The position numbers and the translations under genes were made by a program. A stretch of DNA of 64,000 nt from positions 372,001 through 436,000 of the forward strand of contig WIUZ02000002.1 in the NCBI GenBank assembly GCA_015956445.1, read 5' to 3'. This DNA is from Thelephora terrestris (taxonomy: Eukaryota; Basidiomycota; Agaricomycetes; Thelephorales; Thelephoraceae). The notes beneath the pieces are model-generated. The model saw only the letters and a program-made list of their open reading frames with translations. It searched no databases and was not told the origin of the DNA. Shown one piece after another: positions 32,957 through 45,500 of this stretch; position 1 is the first letter of the stretch, and every line of letters starts with the position of its first letter.

Positions 32957-35322
32957 GGGGGAGGTATACTGATCCCCGTATCAAGGGGCGACCAGGACAG
33001 AAGCAACAAGCTCCACCGTTGTTTTCTAAATATTGATTGAATCCTGATAGATATCTTACCACAGCCCCGCGTTGGAGGTTTCGAAAGCTCATTCTGTGAT
33101 CCAGTTTCTCGGCGCGTCCCTTGTACGATATAGCGGGGAAAACTCCCCCTTTCCGGTCCCTTGGTCCACTGTTTTGATATTCACCTGTTTCCTACTTCTG
33201 TGTTTCTTTGAAACTGATTATAGTGTACATTAAAGCTGACTTTCCTCGTTCCTGAAGTGTTTTGGGGGACATGAGCTTGCTGGAATCCGAGAAATCGGAT
33301 GGTGCAACTTTCACTCTTCAAATTCGTAGTCTTACATAGTGGAACGAAAACGGTACCCTACAATGGCTAACATCGGTTCAAATGAGGTCTGGATGTGTGA
33401 CCGTCGGAAAGGCAGAACCCCAGTTAACATGTGCGTTGGGGCCAGACGCGACTTTCTCCTGGGCGGTTCCGGCGGTTCCAGACTTGTGTACCTCCTACTA
33501 TCCACATACTGGGGCTCAACGGATAAAGGTTGCAGGGTTTAACCTGGTGGCGTGTATAACCTCTAGCAGCGGGCCGACTGCTAAACATTCTTGAGCACGG
33601 CTAGAGCGCCACCATTCAGTCCAATGATGCACCTTTTCTGCATTCACTAGCGGTGAAGCCAACTTCATGAGCCTCCGATTGACGCCTGGATGGCCTCCAA
33701 TCACGATTACGGTATTATGTTGTGTTATGTCTAGGCCCCGGATCGTGCTTGCGACTTGTTTGCGACGCACTTTGTGACAAGCCCCTCCGCCTCCGATTGG
33801 TAAGACGCACTGCTTTTTACCGCCCCATCCACGTCAGTGGGTATGAACACACCTGAGCGCAAGCTCACATTGATCCCCGGAGATGCTCTCGAGCCCCACC
33901 GGGGCGCATCTATCTGAATTCCATGTCAAGCGGAAAGATATCTGCCCCATTCAGCGGGTCATTGACACGATGTACCCATCATGCTCTGACCAGCACGGGG
34001 ATTATGCAAAAACCCCTAACATACACGACGGGTGGAGCTACGGCACGAAATCTGTTGATTTAGATGAGTGGTCGTCTTGATGGTTTTTCATGAGGGAGTT
34101 GGAAGTGATCGAAGATGGTTCCTCCGATGACAAGTGGTTTGAAGTAGCGAATAACGTGGCCAATTCAAAAAAAGACGGCGGGGGGGTCGATGACGTCGGC
34201 GCTCTCACTCCCCTCAATGCCCCATGTAGTCGTTGAGAGTGTGGTGACTTGGATCAAGGGACTGCAGGCTTCGGCGAGCCGCGGCCTAGCCTCTTCCAGA
34301 TAGAAGGGACTGTTCCAACTCAGGGAGGTGCGAGAAAAAGAGGAAGATCGTTCCTGTGATCCCAGAGGATCTCCGGAGAGCAAGGGCCATAAACGAATTA
34401 GGCAATGACTCGAGCATGGCGAGGATCTTTGTGATCGGTGGTGCGTTCCCGGACAAGTGGCCGCAATGGCTAGACCCACGAGATTGTTGAGGATCCTCGA
34501 GGACGACACAAGTGCACATTACAAAGTGTAGAATCCAGAAGCCTAGGCCCAGCTTAACATGAAACTCCCGAGTCATCACTGGGTAGTTTCCTCGGGAAAC
34601 TGTTTCATCAGGCCACGAAACTTAGTGACGAGAACGAAGGTACGCCAACGAGTCACATGAATGAGCACGTTATCGTGCCAAAGAACACGTTTATGTCACC
34701 GGGGACAAACTTGATATCGAGTACGATTCGACGGTGACGGAGTTGACGATAAAGCTTTTCCAGTCTGGTTTTGGGAATGCGGTGAACCAGAACTCGTGGA
34801 CCGGTAAGAACGTGTCCCGGAAATAACGGAAGCGTTCATAATGTGAACGACAAGTTGGTAATCCCTGGCACGCCCGTGGAACCCCTTTTGTGCGTGGGCA
34901 TCGAACCGTAGCCAAAAGCCACGACGGTTGATCGGATTCGTGGAATCCGTCATGGAGAGCGGAAAACCACACCACAAAGCATCCGAGCCAAAGCGAATCA
35001 AAGATGTCACTTTACGAACCTCGTCATGCCCGACAAGTTGGCTGAGATGTCGGCTCCGTGCGTGAGAATTGGATGTAACCCAAGAGTAAGTTGCTGTGTT
35101 TTTACTCAGCAGAAGTAGACCCCACAGTCGGTCCTTGGTCGTGGCGGACTCGGAAGAAAGCGCAAAACATGTCTCACGATTTCGTAAAAAAACTCCTCTG
35201 AATGGCTGATGAGAAAACCCTTCCTTATTTGGTATTGCACGATGACGGCGCGATCGCCCTGGTGTCGCCTGTCCAAAGAACTTCTCGCACTGCGGCGTAG
35301 AGTGTAACCCCAAAATCTCGCA
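32957..35322. other. Gene-poor region, 2.4 kb
   Basis: Only short or conflicting ORFs are present (for example 34696-35337 minus, 213 codons, Ser/Arg-rich and without a domain). A minus-strand stretch near 34690-34850 (FRDTFLPVHEFWFTAFPKPDWKSFIVNSVTVESYS) looks faintly protein-like, but no gene can be built around it. Decayed gene relics are possible. Confidence 0.35.
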
Positions 35323-36552
35323 ATGGTCCTCCCACATTGGCTGTCGATAGTGTCATCTATTGGTATGTCGAATTGGGGTCTGGCTCAACTGAACTCGTCC
35401 TGATGGAACAGCATTGTAGGCATGGCTGTCGCCCCACCCCTGGTATATGCTGATCAGGCTTACTCCATTGTTAAGAAGAGGTGAGCACTTGTCGTGTATT
35501 CCAAGGTAATTCCGCTGAAGCCCGTTGTTTGCAGGGACTCAACTGGATTCTCTCGGGATGTCTGCGCAATCCTGTTTGTCCCCCAAGCTTCCCAACCAAC
35601 ATTCCAAGTCACCTAACCACCTCACTTGGTTGCTTTGCTCATTCCTCGCCTTTGCTGTTTCGTTGCACATTCAAGTCTCATCGCCAATATCACAAGATGT
35701 TTCTTTTGGCTGGGGGATCAGTTTGAGACCCCGCTGCTCTTGCAGTCAATACTTATGATCTTGGCCCAAGTAAGTAGTTCTCCTTGTATGACCCGTCCGT
35801 GGAAGCCGATCCCTCAAGTTTTTCAGCTCGCGTTGCTCTATATTTGCATCCGATTCAAGCCGTATTCGGGTCCAGGGAACCACGGCTTGTCAACGCGCCT
35901 GATGTCGTTCTGGCAATGGCCAACATATATTCAATACATCGAGTTCCTCGCTGGGCTCATGTACGTAACATTTGCGTCACTCACGTCCCAGGATGTCGTT
36001 TAATGCAACAGACAGCCTTTGCGAAACAATTCTATACCTAATTTTTGGGAGGTTTGACGTGTTCATCTCGGTACTGGGGTTCGTAGCCTTGGGATCAGAG
36101 AGCACTCTACCAATCCCGCAGTTGATCAGGTTGGAATCCGCGTGCTTTTATCCGCCCCTTCCAACATTCTAACTTGTCTCCTCAACTAGCAACTACAAGC
36201 AAAGGTCGCTGTATGGGTTCCGCATGTCCGCTTTGATAGGATGGGTGGGAGGAGACTCGTACAAGTCAGCGTAAAACACCGCCCATGCGTTCCGCGTGCT
36301 AATCTTCTTTCAGGGTCGCTTATTTCTTCATCCACGACTCCCCAATCCAGTTCAAGATATGTGCTATTTTCCAGCTCTCGATTGATATATGTAGGTGGTC
36401 GAGCCGTTGCTGTTGTGCTAGGACTTGTCGCTCACACGAAATGCCCAGTGATCGTCATTCAAAGGATACTCTATGGCAACGCACCGCCAGATTCGACCCT
36501 GCTGCCAACTGAGGACGATTTGGAGCAAGCCCTTGCATTGAGCGAGGAATAA
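35323..36552 (+). CDS. PQ-loop repeat membrane protein (ANY1/SLC66A2-like)
   Basis: Nine exons: 35323-35362, 35420-35480, 35535-35573, 35676-35769, 35827-35960, 36016-36129, 36190-36264, 36314-36390 and 36449-36552, 245 residues. The first PQ-loop lies in PPLVYADQAYSIVKKRDSTGFSRDVCAILLIANITRCFFWLGDQF. The second is STLPIPQLISNYKQRSLYGFRMSALIGWVGGDSYKVAYFF. Seven hydrophobic segments are expected. The C-terminus is acidic (TEDDLEQALALSEE). The length and the FRMSALIGWVGGDSYK block fit the family of yeast Any1 and human SLC66A2, which act in Golgi/endosome membranes and affect phospholipid asymmetry. Transport activity here is inference. Exons are only 39-134 nt, and all joins keep frame. Confidence 0.85.
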
Positions 36553-36712
36553 CGTTTTTTCCTCGAGCGTTCAGCTGTATTTTCTCGATAGAAGCGCAGG
36601 GTACTATTAGAGTGGCCGAGGTAGAAGTGGGATCTCTTATCCAATTCTTTCATCGTTTTACCTATACGTCTGGGACTATAACCTGGATTGTCTCATAATA
36701 CATCATCTGTGT

Positions 36713-38085
36713 TTATTTGCTTTTGTTGGCCTCAGCCTCGTAGAACTTCATCAAATCCTGGACGTCTTCCTTGCTGCCGAGGAAGACTGGACAGCGTTCG
36801 TGGATTTGAGTGGGCTGAATGTCAAGAATCCTCTTGGTACCGGTGCTGGCGAGACCTCCAGCCTGGGTGAATGAGTTAGCAAACATCTTTAGCTTCACAT
36901 ATCCCGGGGGGCATACCTGTTCGGTGAGGTAGGCCATGGGGAAAGCCTCGTAGAGGAGCCTAAGTTTCCCGCTTTTGCTCTTCTTATCATCCGGGTAACC
37001 GAAGATCCCGCCATACAAAAGTGTTCGGTGAACATCAGCCACCATGGATCCGATGTACCTAGCCGAGTACGGTGCCTTGCCTGAGGGAGGGAACTTAACC
37101 GAGTTGAGGTAGTTGGTCACTGGTGGGTGAAAGTAGACAGAGTTTCCTTCATTGAAGGAGTAAATCTTTCCTCGAGGCGGAATCCTGATCTGCATGCCGA
37201 TAATGGTCAATGTCCGCTATCAGGGGGTCTCGCTTATGACGTACGTCAGGGTGCGTGAGGATGAATTCACCAAGGCCCGGGTCAAGTGTGAATCCGTGCA
37301 CACCTTTCCCTGTAGAGAGAACAAGATTCGCCGACGAACCGTACCTAATCGCATGAAACATGAGCCATATGAACGGGAATTCAAACTGGAGAGGGTGAGC
37401 AATCACATGCAGTAACCAGCGGCGACCATTTGGCTCCCTGGTTTAAGCACATCCTGGACGGACCCCTTGGTGTTGGTTTCGTTCTATTCATGCGAATACG
37501 TCTGTCGGATTTCTAACCGAAAGGAAGCAAAGTCCTTACGATGTGGTAGATACCGAAGATGGTTCCAATGTTGACACCGGCGTCGATGTTACTGCTGCCG
37601 TCCAGGGGATCGAAGACGACGCAATACTTCCCTCGGTAGCGGTCTTCAATAATGATGGCCTCCTCGTTCTCTTCCGAGACGAGAACTGCGGTTTTGCCGG
37701 AGGCCCTGAGGCTGTTGATCATAATATTGTTGGATAGTACATCGAGCTTCTTCTGTTCCTCTCCTTGTACGTTGGTTTCCCCAGCCATCCCAATGCTTAC
37801 GAAAGGTTAGATCCGACAGGGGAAGAAAGGGTATTTGACTTGTAGCTCACAGGTTAATGAGTCTGGCCCTTCGCACATTCGAGGCGATGAATTTGGAAGT
37901 TGTGGTGATAGCAGTGAGCAAAAGGGTGAGGTCACCGGTCGTTGCTACTCCAAGGCGGAACTGTTCGCTCAGGACGTGCCTACGAAGGCACACGATGTTA
38001 TTTCCAGCTTCCCCAGAGGATATTATCTGGACGCAAACCTGGTCACGGTAACAATGTCTGAGGTCATCGCGAGGTCGTCAGCCAT
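36713..38085 (-). CDS. FBP1: Fructose-1,6-bisphosphatase
   Basis: Seven exons: 38039-38085, 37851-37979, 37540-37795, 37407-37483, 37245-37344, 36917-37189 and 36713-36862, 343 residues, normal for the enzyme. Key features are [45 protein letters not shown], the metal-binding signature [11 protein letters not shown] (about 120-130), [27 protein letters not shown] and [24 protein letters not shown]. It hydrolyses fructose-1,6-bisphosphate in the cytosol, the committed step of gluconeogenesis. The mature N-terminus would be Met-Ala and not Pro, so the proline degron known from yeast Fbp1 is absent. Introns of 54-62 nt all keep frame. It diverges from the LRR gene, with 217 bases between starts. 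Confidence 0.95.
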
Positions 38086-38302
38086 GGGTCGAGAAGGGTG
38101 GGGAGAATAGAGGATAGAGGTTGTCTGTACGGGACGGATTGCCACTTATGTGGCTGAAAGCGCAATAGGCGTAAGTTAGATCCGACAGGCCGGAAGAGTG
38201 AGACGGGGACAAGCGGGTCCATCTCCTCGCCGGACGGAGCTCCGTTCCCACGATTCCTCCTCTCATCCCGACCACCCTCACCCTTCCGCACGCGCTGGGA
38301 TA
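38086..38302. promoter_or_regulatory. Compact divergent promoter, FBP1 / LRR gene
   Basis: Only 217 bases separate two start codons facing away from each other, so both promoters overlap or share elements. No TATA box is obvious. The LRR frame stays open upstream of its first ATG to 38198, so its true start could be slightly earlier only if a non-ATG codon is used. Confidence 0.5.
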
Positions 38303-40100
38303 ATGCTTGTCTCTGACGAAGGATTCAACCCGTTCTACTGTTCCGTCGATGCCGCTACGTTCCTTCATAATCTCCGACGTGGATTAGCTCTCCATCGGCA
38401 TTCTCAGGATCACCACCTTAGGCATTCTTTCGCTTCGTGTCTTCTTCGCGAGTGTGGTGATCTCGAATTACTCGCACCAGGAGCAGATGTGCACAGCGCT
38501 ATGGAGCGGGATTTCTCGACGTCATACTCTAATGCGCCTAAATTTCCTCTGATCCCGACACAGACCGACGATTTTCTCATGACGCACGCTGATCGACACT
38601 GGATTCTCTTCTCGTCTCCTTCCCCACCCGCGTCTTCGCTGACCTCGAACTCTACCGATGCTAGACAGAAACTCCTAGATGACTACGGTGATCTCAGAGG
38701 CACGACTTTGTGGGCGAAGTCTAGCGACGGTATAAACTGCGGAAGCTTCGAACTCAGCGGAAAGGCCGACAAAATCAAATTCTCAGTTCCTGGTCTTGTG
38801 TATTCTCCGGCGGATCCAGTGCTTAATAGATACGACCCTCAAGAGACAAGGGTCAACACCTTGGCTGCGAGGGTACAGGAACTCGAGGGTCTGTGCTCCG
38901 ATTGGCTATGGTTCTCTAGTTGATGCTGGCTCTGGCAGTCGAACTCCGCGGACATAGGATTGGATCCGAAACGCCCCGGAGTCTTCGCGTCTTGTCCGAA
39001 CATTTAGATTTTCTGTTGCCTGGCATCCGACTACTGGAACGTTTGTCTGATATCCCAGACCTCGACCATCAGAAGATCGTTAACGTGCTAGCTGAGGCTG
39101 GTTCGTATGCGCGTCTCCATTGACTGACTGCACCCTGACTGAAACCCTTTCAGGTCACCTCAGTGGTCGGATCCTTGATCTATTTCGATCCTCTGAAATC
39201 CAGTTTCTAGACTTAGCGCCTTCCATGCTTGATCTCGAAGGCCTGAACCTTGCTAGCCGATGCCTTCTGGACTGTATGCGCGTCTCCCGTCTCCTTTGTA
39301 CGCGCGTTAACATGTGACAGCCTTCAAAAAGCCAAACAGCTTCTTGTTCGTGACGGAGATATCCCTGAGCGGCACACCCTTGCAAGACTTCGACATAGTC
39401 TCGATCCACCATCTCCCACGCCTATCCGTGCTTTGGCTTAACAATACCGGGATAGGAACTGAAGCGTTCGTCGCCATCATTTTCCTGCCATTATTTCATC
39501 TCGTTCAATACGTCTCCGGTATAGGATCTGCCACCTGGTCAGCCTACGAAGGTCGTTGATCGAACTCTACATCGGCGCCAATCCTCGGGTAGACGACGAT
39601 GTCATCGTGCCGTTGCTGATGTTGGGCAAATTATCCCGTCTTTCCCTTGTTGATACAGGCGTCAGTCTTCAAGGTCTTAGACGCTTTGCCGTTTCCGTCG
39701 ACGGGACAGGGCAGACTCACCCTCGGGTTCATGTTTCCCCCGAATGGATAAATTACCTCAGGAGTAAGCAACGTCACCTGGCCAAATCAAGTGTCTTTCT
39801 TCTGAACGCGTGTTTTCCCTGAACGCAGGTCTGGAAGAAACTTACCAATTGGAGGTTCGGCCACCACTCATCGGTGACCCGTCACAGTGCAGGGGTCTTT
39901 CCCTCGCTGCGCTCAAAATTAACCTATTGTTACACACCAAATGTGATGCTGTGTTTCTGGAGACTGCAAAAAGGGCGGAACTGACCTCTCGGTTGGAGGA
40001 TTTCTTGCTGATTCGGCATGCAGACATTCTGTTGCGGGAGTTTGTTTTCGGTGTGGGCGAGGGTATGGATGTCGACGGTGATAGTGAGGATTCCTTCTGA
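38303..40100 (+). CDS. Leucine-rich repeat protein, uncharacterised
   Basis: Six exons: 38303-38872, 38920-39100, 39154-39273, 39321-39465, 39525-39763 and 39829-40100, 508 residues. The first about 250 residues hold no known domain ([28 protein letters not shown]). The middle has degenerate leucine-rich units: [120 protein letters not shown]. The C-terminus is acidic ([14 protein letters not shown]). It is likely soluble and a protein-interaction scaffold; the partner is unknown. Two introns use GTTCGT donors (39101 and 39466). All five joins restore LRR periodicity, which supports them. Confidence 0.75.
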
Positions 40101-40555
40101 GGGTTTCGTATTTGTGGACCCCCCGGCGACACCATATCGCCTATGTTCCACTGCTTGGGAAAGGATCACGCCCATAACCGGAGGTTTTGAAGGCTGATAC
40201 CGAACTTGGAATTGACGTGATTACATTCATTACACCTCATGTAATGGCTAGCTTGTGCCTGTTGAATCTCACCGCAAACCGCGCCTTTTCTCCCATTTGG
40301 CCCACTTCCCCTCATTAACCCGCCAACGAGCCACCAATAGCTCTCCGCCCGCCAGTGACGAAGACGCAGACACGACGAGACTGTACCGAGTGAAGAGACA
40401 GGACGAACGGCGACTTGAAGACGTTCCGCCGGCTCCGCCATCCGCAGATCCGCTGATAATTGCACCCGGGCCGCGGAACTTTCCCACACGGAACAACTGG
40501 TTTCAGAATTGCCACACGAACCCCTGGTTAAGTCCAGTCACCAGCCTGCTCGCTC
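40101..40555. other. Intergenic between LRR and DUF6533 genes
   Basis: 455 bases in tandem orientation. A plus ORF (40255-40578) overlaps the next start in another frame and lacks any domain. No repeat seen. Confidence 0.4.
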
Positions 40556-42518
40556 ATGTCGAGCATCTTCGTCAGTAATGGGATAGAAATGGACCGTTCC
40601 ACCGCGTCGACTGTACGGATCGCTTGCATTTCCGTCGCAGTTTACGAGTGAGTACCTCTTCGTTTTCATATTACCCCGAAGGTTCGAAACCACCTCTCTA
40701 ACGTTGGCTGCTTTCTTTCTCTCTCAGCTTCATCCTCACATTACCTGCTGAGTGGCGAATCTACCGTGGTCCTCGAGGGCAATATTCCTTTCGGTGGGAT
40801 ATCCAAAGTCGCTTCCTCCAAGGCGGGCATACAGGCTGACCATGGTTCGTTCTAGGACATCTGCCCTACTTTTTTTTCTTGTTCGGTGAGTCTCATCCTC
40901 CCCTTCGCCTACACAGGATCCGAGACATATTGATTGACTGTCCCTCGCGCCCCTTCAGCTACCTTTCGGTCGTTCTGTTTATAACTGGATCGTACGTGTT
41001 CTGGGCCGGAGGACAGCTCTCCGATGTAGAGTGTCGTCGCCTCTCTCCCGTGCCCCCGGCCTTCAAATGTGCGCAACGCTTCATCATGGATTTGATCCTT
41101 TAACTGAATTACCCGGATATTAGGTCTGCAAGCTATGGTCGTGCAACTGATTATGGGTTGGAGGTATGCGCTTCCTTCACTATTTCCGAATATCGAAAAT
41201 CGCGCTGACCTCTGCCCTTTCGGACAGGACTTACAATATCTCGAGGCAGAGTAGGCCCGTTTTTTATTTTCTCACGTGTCTATATATTGCGGTTATCTTG
41301 GTATGTTTTCCCCGATCGCATGATCTCTCAGCGCGGTCAACCCGTCACCAAATTTACAGATCCAATGGTTTACAAATTTTTACGGGCGCTCAGGTACGTG
41401 TCTACGCTTTCGAACGTGCAGCCGCTTCTACATCTATTTTCTTTTTCGGTTTTCTCAGTGTCGCGGCTGGAGGTGAGTAAATGTAATGGTCGACCTGTGA
41501 CTCATTCCTAAAATGCTCCCTATAGGGAACGTGAGTTCGCGATGCTGTTCCAGATCCTCTCGGCGGCCGCTCACCATTTCTTAGATGTTCTGTAGAGATG
41601 GGGGCCATACAATGGGTATTTTACCTATGTTGCGTAGTTTGGGACGCCGTTACCCTGTTCCTCTCCCTGTTCTATCTATCTCGGATACAGACAACGTCTC
41701 ATTTGTAAGCGTTTTTCGTATCTCATACTTCCTGTTCTGACGGCTCATGTGTGCACAGCATGACAAAACTGACCCGAACGTGAGTTTGTTTTGCTTGACG
41801 ATTGCCAGGCCCTCTTACTCCCAAACCGCAGTATGCTGGTGGATGGGCTGGTGTACTTCGTCGCCATGACGGCAGTAAATGCATTGAACATGCTCATCTT
41901 TCTCAAAACCTCTCAGACCACCATTCAGGGGGCGTAAGTACCACCTCGCTTTAATTGTTTCCAAGTTTTCACACGGGATCACAGGGTGATTGTCGCTTAT
42001 ACCTCGGCGTTAATCCTCAGTCAACGGATATTGATTAACCTGAATGGTATGTACCTCTAGCCTATTCGGAGGTTTCGGCGGTGTTTTTTAATTGTTTCGC
42101 AGATTCAGCGTTGGAGAACAGAGATAGCTCAACAAACCGAACACGAACAGTGACGGTCTCTGCCTCACATTCGGCCGAGGAACTGGGGATGGAAGTCAGC
42201 TCACGAATACGGTCCGCTCAGCAGGAGGCGGAACTCAATTCTCAGAATTCTGGACAACGATACCGCGGACGAGTTCGCGGAACGGTCCAGAGCACCTCTG
42301 GTGAATTTCTGGACAGCGTCATCGAGATTGATATCGCCCCTGTTAAAAGCAAAAGCACCAGTGACGAGGCGAACCAAAGTGGGCCGAGTCGAGAGCGCCA
42401 AGAACATGGTGACGAGGATTCTCTCTTCGACTTTCCAACGGATAGCGGTATCGGCACAAATCACGCTTTGTTTCCCCGACGCAACGAAGGTCCACTCATG
42501 ACCACGAGAAGATACTGA
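40556..42518 (+). CDS. DUF6533-type seven-helix membrane protein
   Basis: A multi-exon gene, at least ten small exons. It reads MSSIFVSNGIEMDRSTASTVRIACISVAVYDFILTLPAEWRIYRGPRGQYSFR, TSALLFFLVR, SYLSVVLFITGSYVFWAGGQLSDVECRRLSPVPPAFK, LQAMVVQLIMGWRTYNISRQSRPVFYFLTCLYIAVIL, DGLVYFVAMTAVNALNMLIFLKTSQTTIQG and VIVAYTSALILSQRILINLN. It then has a soluble tail from 42103 (SALENRDSSTNRTRTV) to the stop. The LxxPxExxxYR motif after helix 1, the RTYNISR motif and the closing SQRILINL are hallmarks of the Agaricomycete DUF6533 family, integral membrane proteins of unknown function found in many copies per genome. The tail (about 135 residues) is Ser/Glu-rich. Middle exon ends were not all fixed. Confidence 0.8.
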
Positions 42519-45500
42519 ACGCGTTTCCTCGGGCAAGTATGATATAACATTATTGGTATATTTTTCGATGCGCGAATTCAGCGGAGCTAATTCCCCCACC
42601 TTGGCTCATACCCCTACCCCCTTCTGCCACCACATCCCCCTCTCCCCTTGCTGCTCGCCTCCGTGTTAATCCTTTATTGCTTGCTTGTTGTTGTCGATAA
42701 CTCTTTTGATTCTTGCTGTCTTGGTTCACACTCACCCTCATCTCGACCCTCATTTTTTCTCATCTCTCCCGACCGCCTACCATGCATCACACCGATCTTT
42801 ATCATCTATCATCTCCCCTTTGGCCATTTCGATGATCGCCAATAAGTCCTGTATTTTTCCTTGCTGTAACACGTTCCCGCAGTGTCACTAAGTATATCCG
42901 CATTTCTAGCCTGTGTTCATATAGCATAGCATACCTTAGCGTAATACCGTCGTTTAGCCATTCCCGCAAAGTATAAATCAAAGCATGCCTGTTTATATTT
43001 TCCCGCCGCAGCTGCATCACACCGCAACAAACCGAAGCCTCATGCGTCTGATCTATTGTAACACACATACAAATTGAAGCATAAATCTATGAATGTGAGG
43101 AAGTCGTTACATCCGTGTCTCTGAGGGTGAACGGATTGATATTGAAATCCACTCACGATCCACTCAACGCTGTACGATCCACTCAGTTGGATGTTCGGGA
43201 CGGCGGTGATCGGTTTATACGGCCAGCGTCGTTGGACAGCGCGAACATGCACTTCGCCCTTGAACTTTGTTGAACACCCAGATCCACCACCTCGGCCCTC
43301 TCAGCCACATCCCTTCCGAAAGAAAAAGTTCGGGGGAATCTTCGATATCTCCGTCGACTACCACTGTGAGGGAGGATAACATGTGGCCGACCGACACGCT
43401 CTGCCCCTCAAGCTTCAAGGACAGCAGCGGGTCACGCCACCCCCGATGAGCGGCACACGAGCAGGCGGCAGGATCGGACGCGAGTAGCTCTCAACTCGCA
43501 CCTCTCCATTAACATTCGACAGCCTTGGGCGAAGCTCTGAGGGCAGTGTTCCAGCAGCTGTCACGAGCCCAAGCCACAATTCGATCGCGAGGTGGTGCGA
43601 TTCGAGTTGATACGCGCCCACAGACACTTCGTGGAACATTTGACTGCGCAGCAAGTCTGGAGATCAGATCGGGACGCGGTGAAACATGTTATGGGCACGA
43701 CGAGAGTGTGTTCGAAGGCTCGAACTTCCCTACGAAATGAAAACCACGAGTCGAGCGTTGCGACCAAGCTCTAACAATGATAAAGTGAGTCCAGAAACCA
43801 TGGAGCCATAGCCCCGGGGACCTAGACCAGGTTTAATAGAAACAATCAGCGAAGATAGGGGGTACCACGGCATTTGTATTGGTTAGGTGAGCGCGAGCAC
43901 CGATCTTCCAGAACTCTTCACCTCTCATGGAATGTATGTCCAGCGTGTCGCCTAGGGTTTTTTAGGCACAGACTCAAAATACAGTCCCCCGAGAGGGGAG
44001 GGTTCCGGAGGTTTGATGCGCTCGTCTGTTCCCTCCAACCCTTCCCTCTGTTACAAAACTGGTAGATCGACCGTGGTCCAGTTCGGTCAATGCGACGCAG
44101 CGCCATCAAAATGGAAACACCCTAGGTACACGTAAGTGAGAATTCAGACGGGAGGATTGACTCGGAGGTGGGCTTACCATTTAGGTTGGCCCCACACTTC
44201 CGAACCGTCAAATTTGAGATTCGTAGGCTAAGACGGTCTACGACCAAAAATCCGCTGAAACTTCAGACGGATTCGGATCGTCCCAGAAAAAATTGCAGGG
44301 CCCGTTGGAGGTTCTCAGAGTAGCAACGGAGGATAGGAGAGGCGGAGGAGAAGAGGAGGTTCTGGGGGAATTGACCAACCCAGCGTCCCTGGTTTTATAC
44401 CGTTTTTTCCCCCTGTCTCTGGATTTTTTTGATTATCTCGTTCATTTCATCCTCGGCTGTTCCACGCGTTCCCATTCCGTTCGCACGGCGCGCAAGTTTA
44501 TCCGCAGGATCTGGGACGATAAGACCGAGTACCATCGTGTTCCCGGCAAGGTAGCGTGAGGCGACAGCCTTCCGGGCCCTCCATCACTTGTGTCACCTTC
44601 ACTGGACCTACTTTTTCAAGTTCCGTCACCAAATTTCCGCCCCGGATCAACCATTTGGGGCCCAACAGATTGGGAAGAGCTGTACATGTTCTACCCACTG
44701 AATGGTTTTCATCGTTTCCTTTTCACTTGTGCGTTACCACACGTTACCGCATCGCCCAAGCCTCGACGTCATCCACGTCTAGCGCAATTCACTTCACAGG
44801 TTTGAGGTTGATCGATAATCAAACAGCGAGGCTTTCCTTGTTCTTGGGAGCCGGTCGTTCGTCCCTTTATTCCGAAGGTCGGAGTTGGATCTCTGATAAT
44901 GACGAGTTTTATCGATGGGCGAGGAGCATGTAGGACGCTTGCATCGAGGGTCAGGATAGGTTTATGCGTACCAACGTACGGGCACAATTCACGGTATCGA
45001 CACGCACTGGCACCCGCGACCCTTTGGGAATCTCATGTCGTTAGCGAACGATAAGCGGAAGGTATCGTGCTCTATTCTCGACGCTGATTGTCCATGCGAG
45101 TCTAATAACCCATTCCTGGTGTTCTTGCTATCCCTTCTCATCTCGCTAGACGCTTATTTTCCATCTCCGACGATCGCTCTCGTGTCTCCGGCCACCTGAA
45201 ACGGAACTTCGCTTTGCGCGTCATGAAACCGGTCCTGATTCGCCGTGGTATGTGCCGCGTTCTTACCAACTTGGTCAACCACCGTCCAGATTCGCTTAGG
45301 ATTCACATGTAAAGCACGAAGTGCTTACGGTTCAAGGTGGATCCGCACACTCTCATCCCTCTCATTCCCGACAACGGAGACTGATGACGCTGATACATAC
45401 CACTGCCTCCTTGAAAGCGAAACGTCTCAGTTGAAACGGGATGAGGACGTCATCGTGGACCTAAAGTCAATCGAAACGCGGATAGGGTGTGTCTCGAAAC

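Noticed and set aside
34696-35337. 213-codon minus-strand ORF
   Set aside because: No domain, biased composition, overlapping alternative ORFs, and no splice-consistent extension.
36391-36448. Apparent loss of frame at the end of the PQ-loop gene
   Set aside because: A 58-nt intron joins LSID-I to LIVIQRILYGNAPP and the acidic tail in frame.
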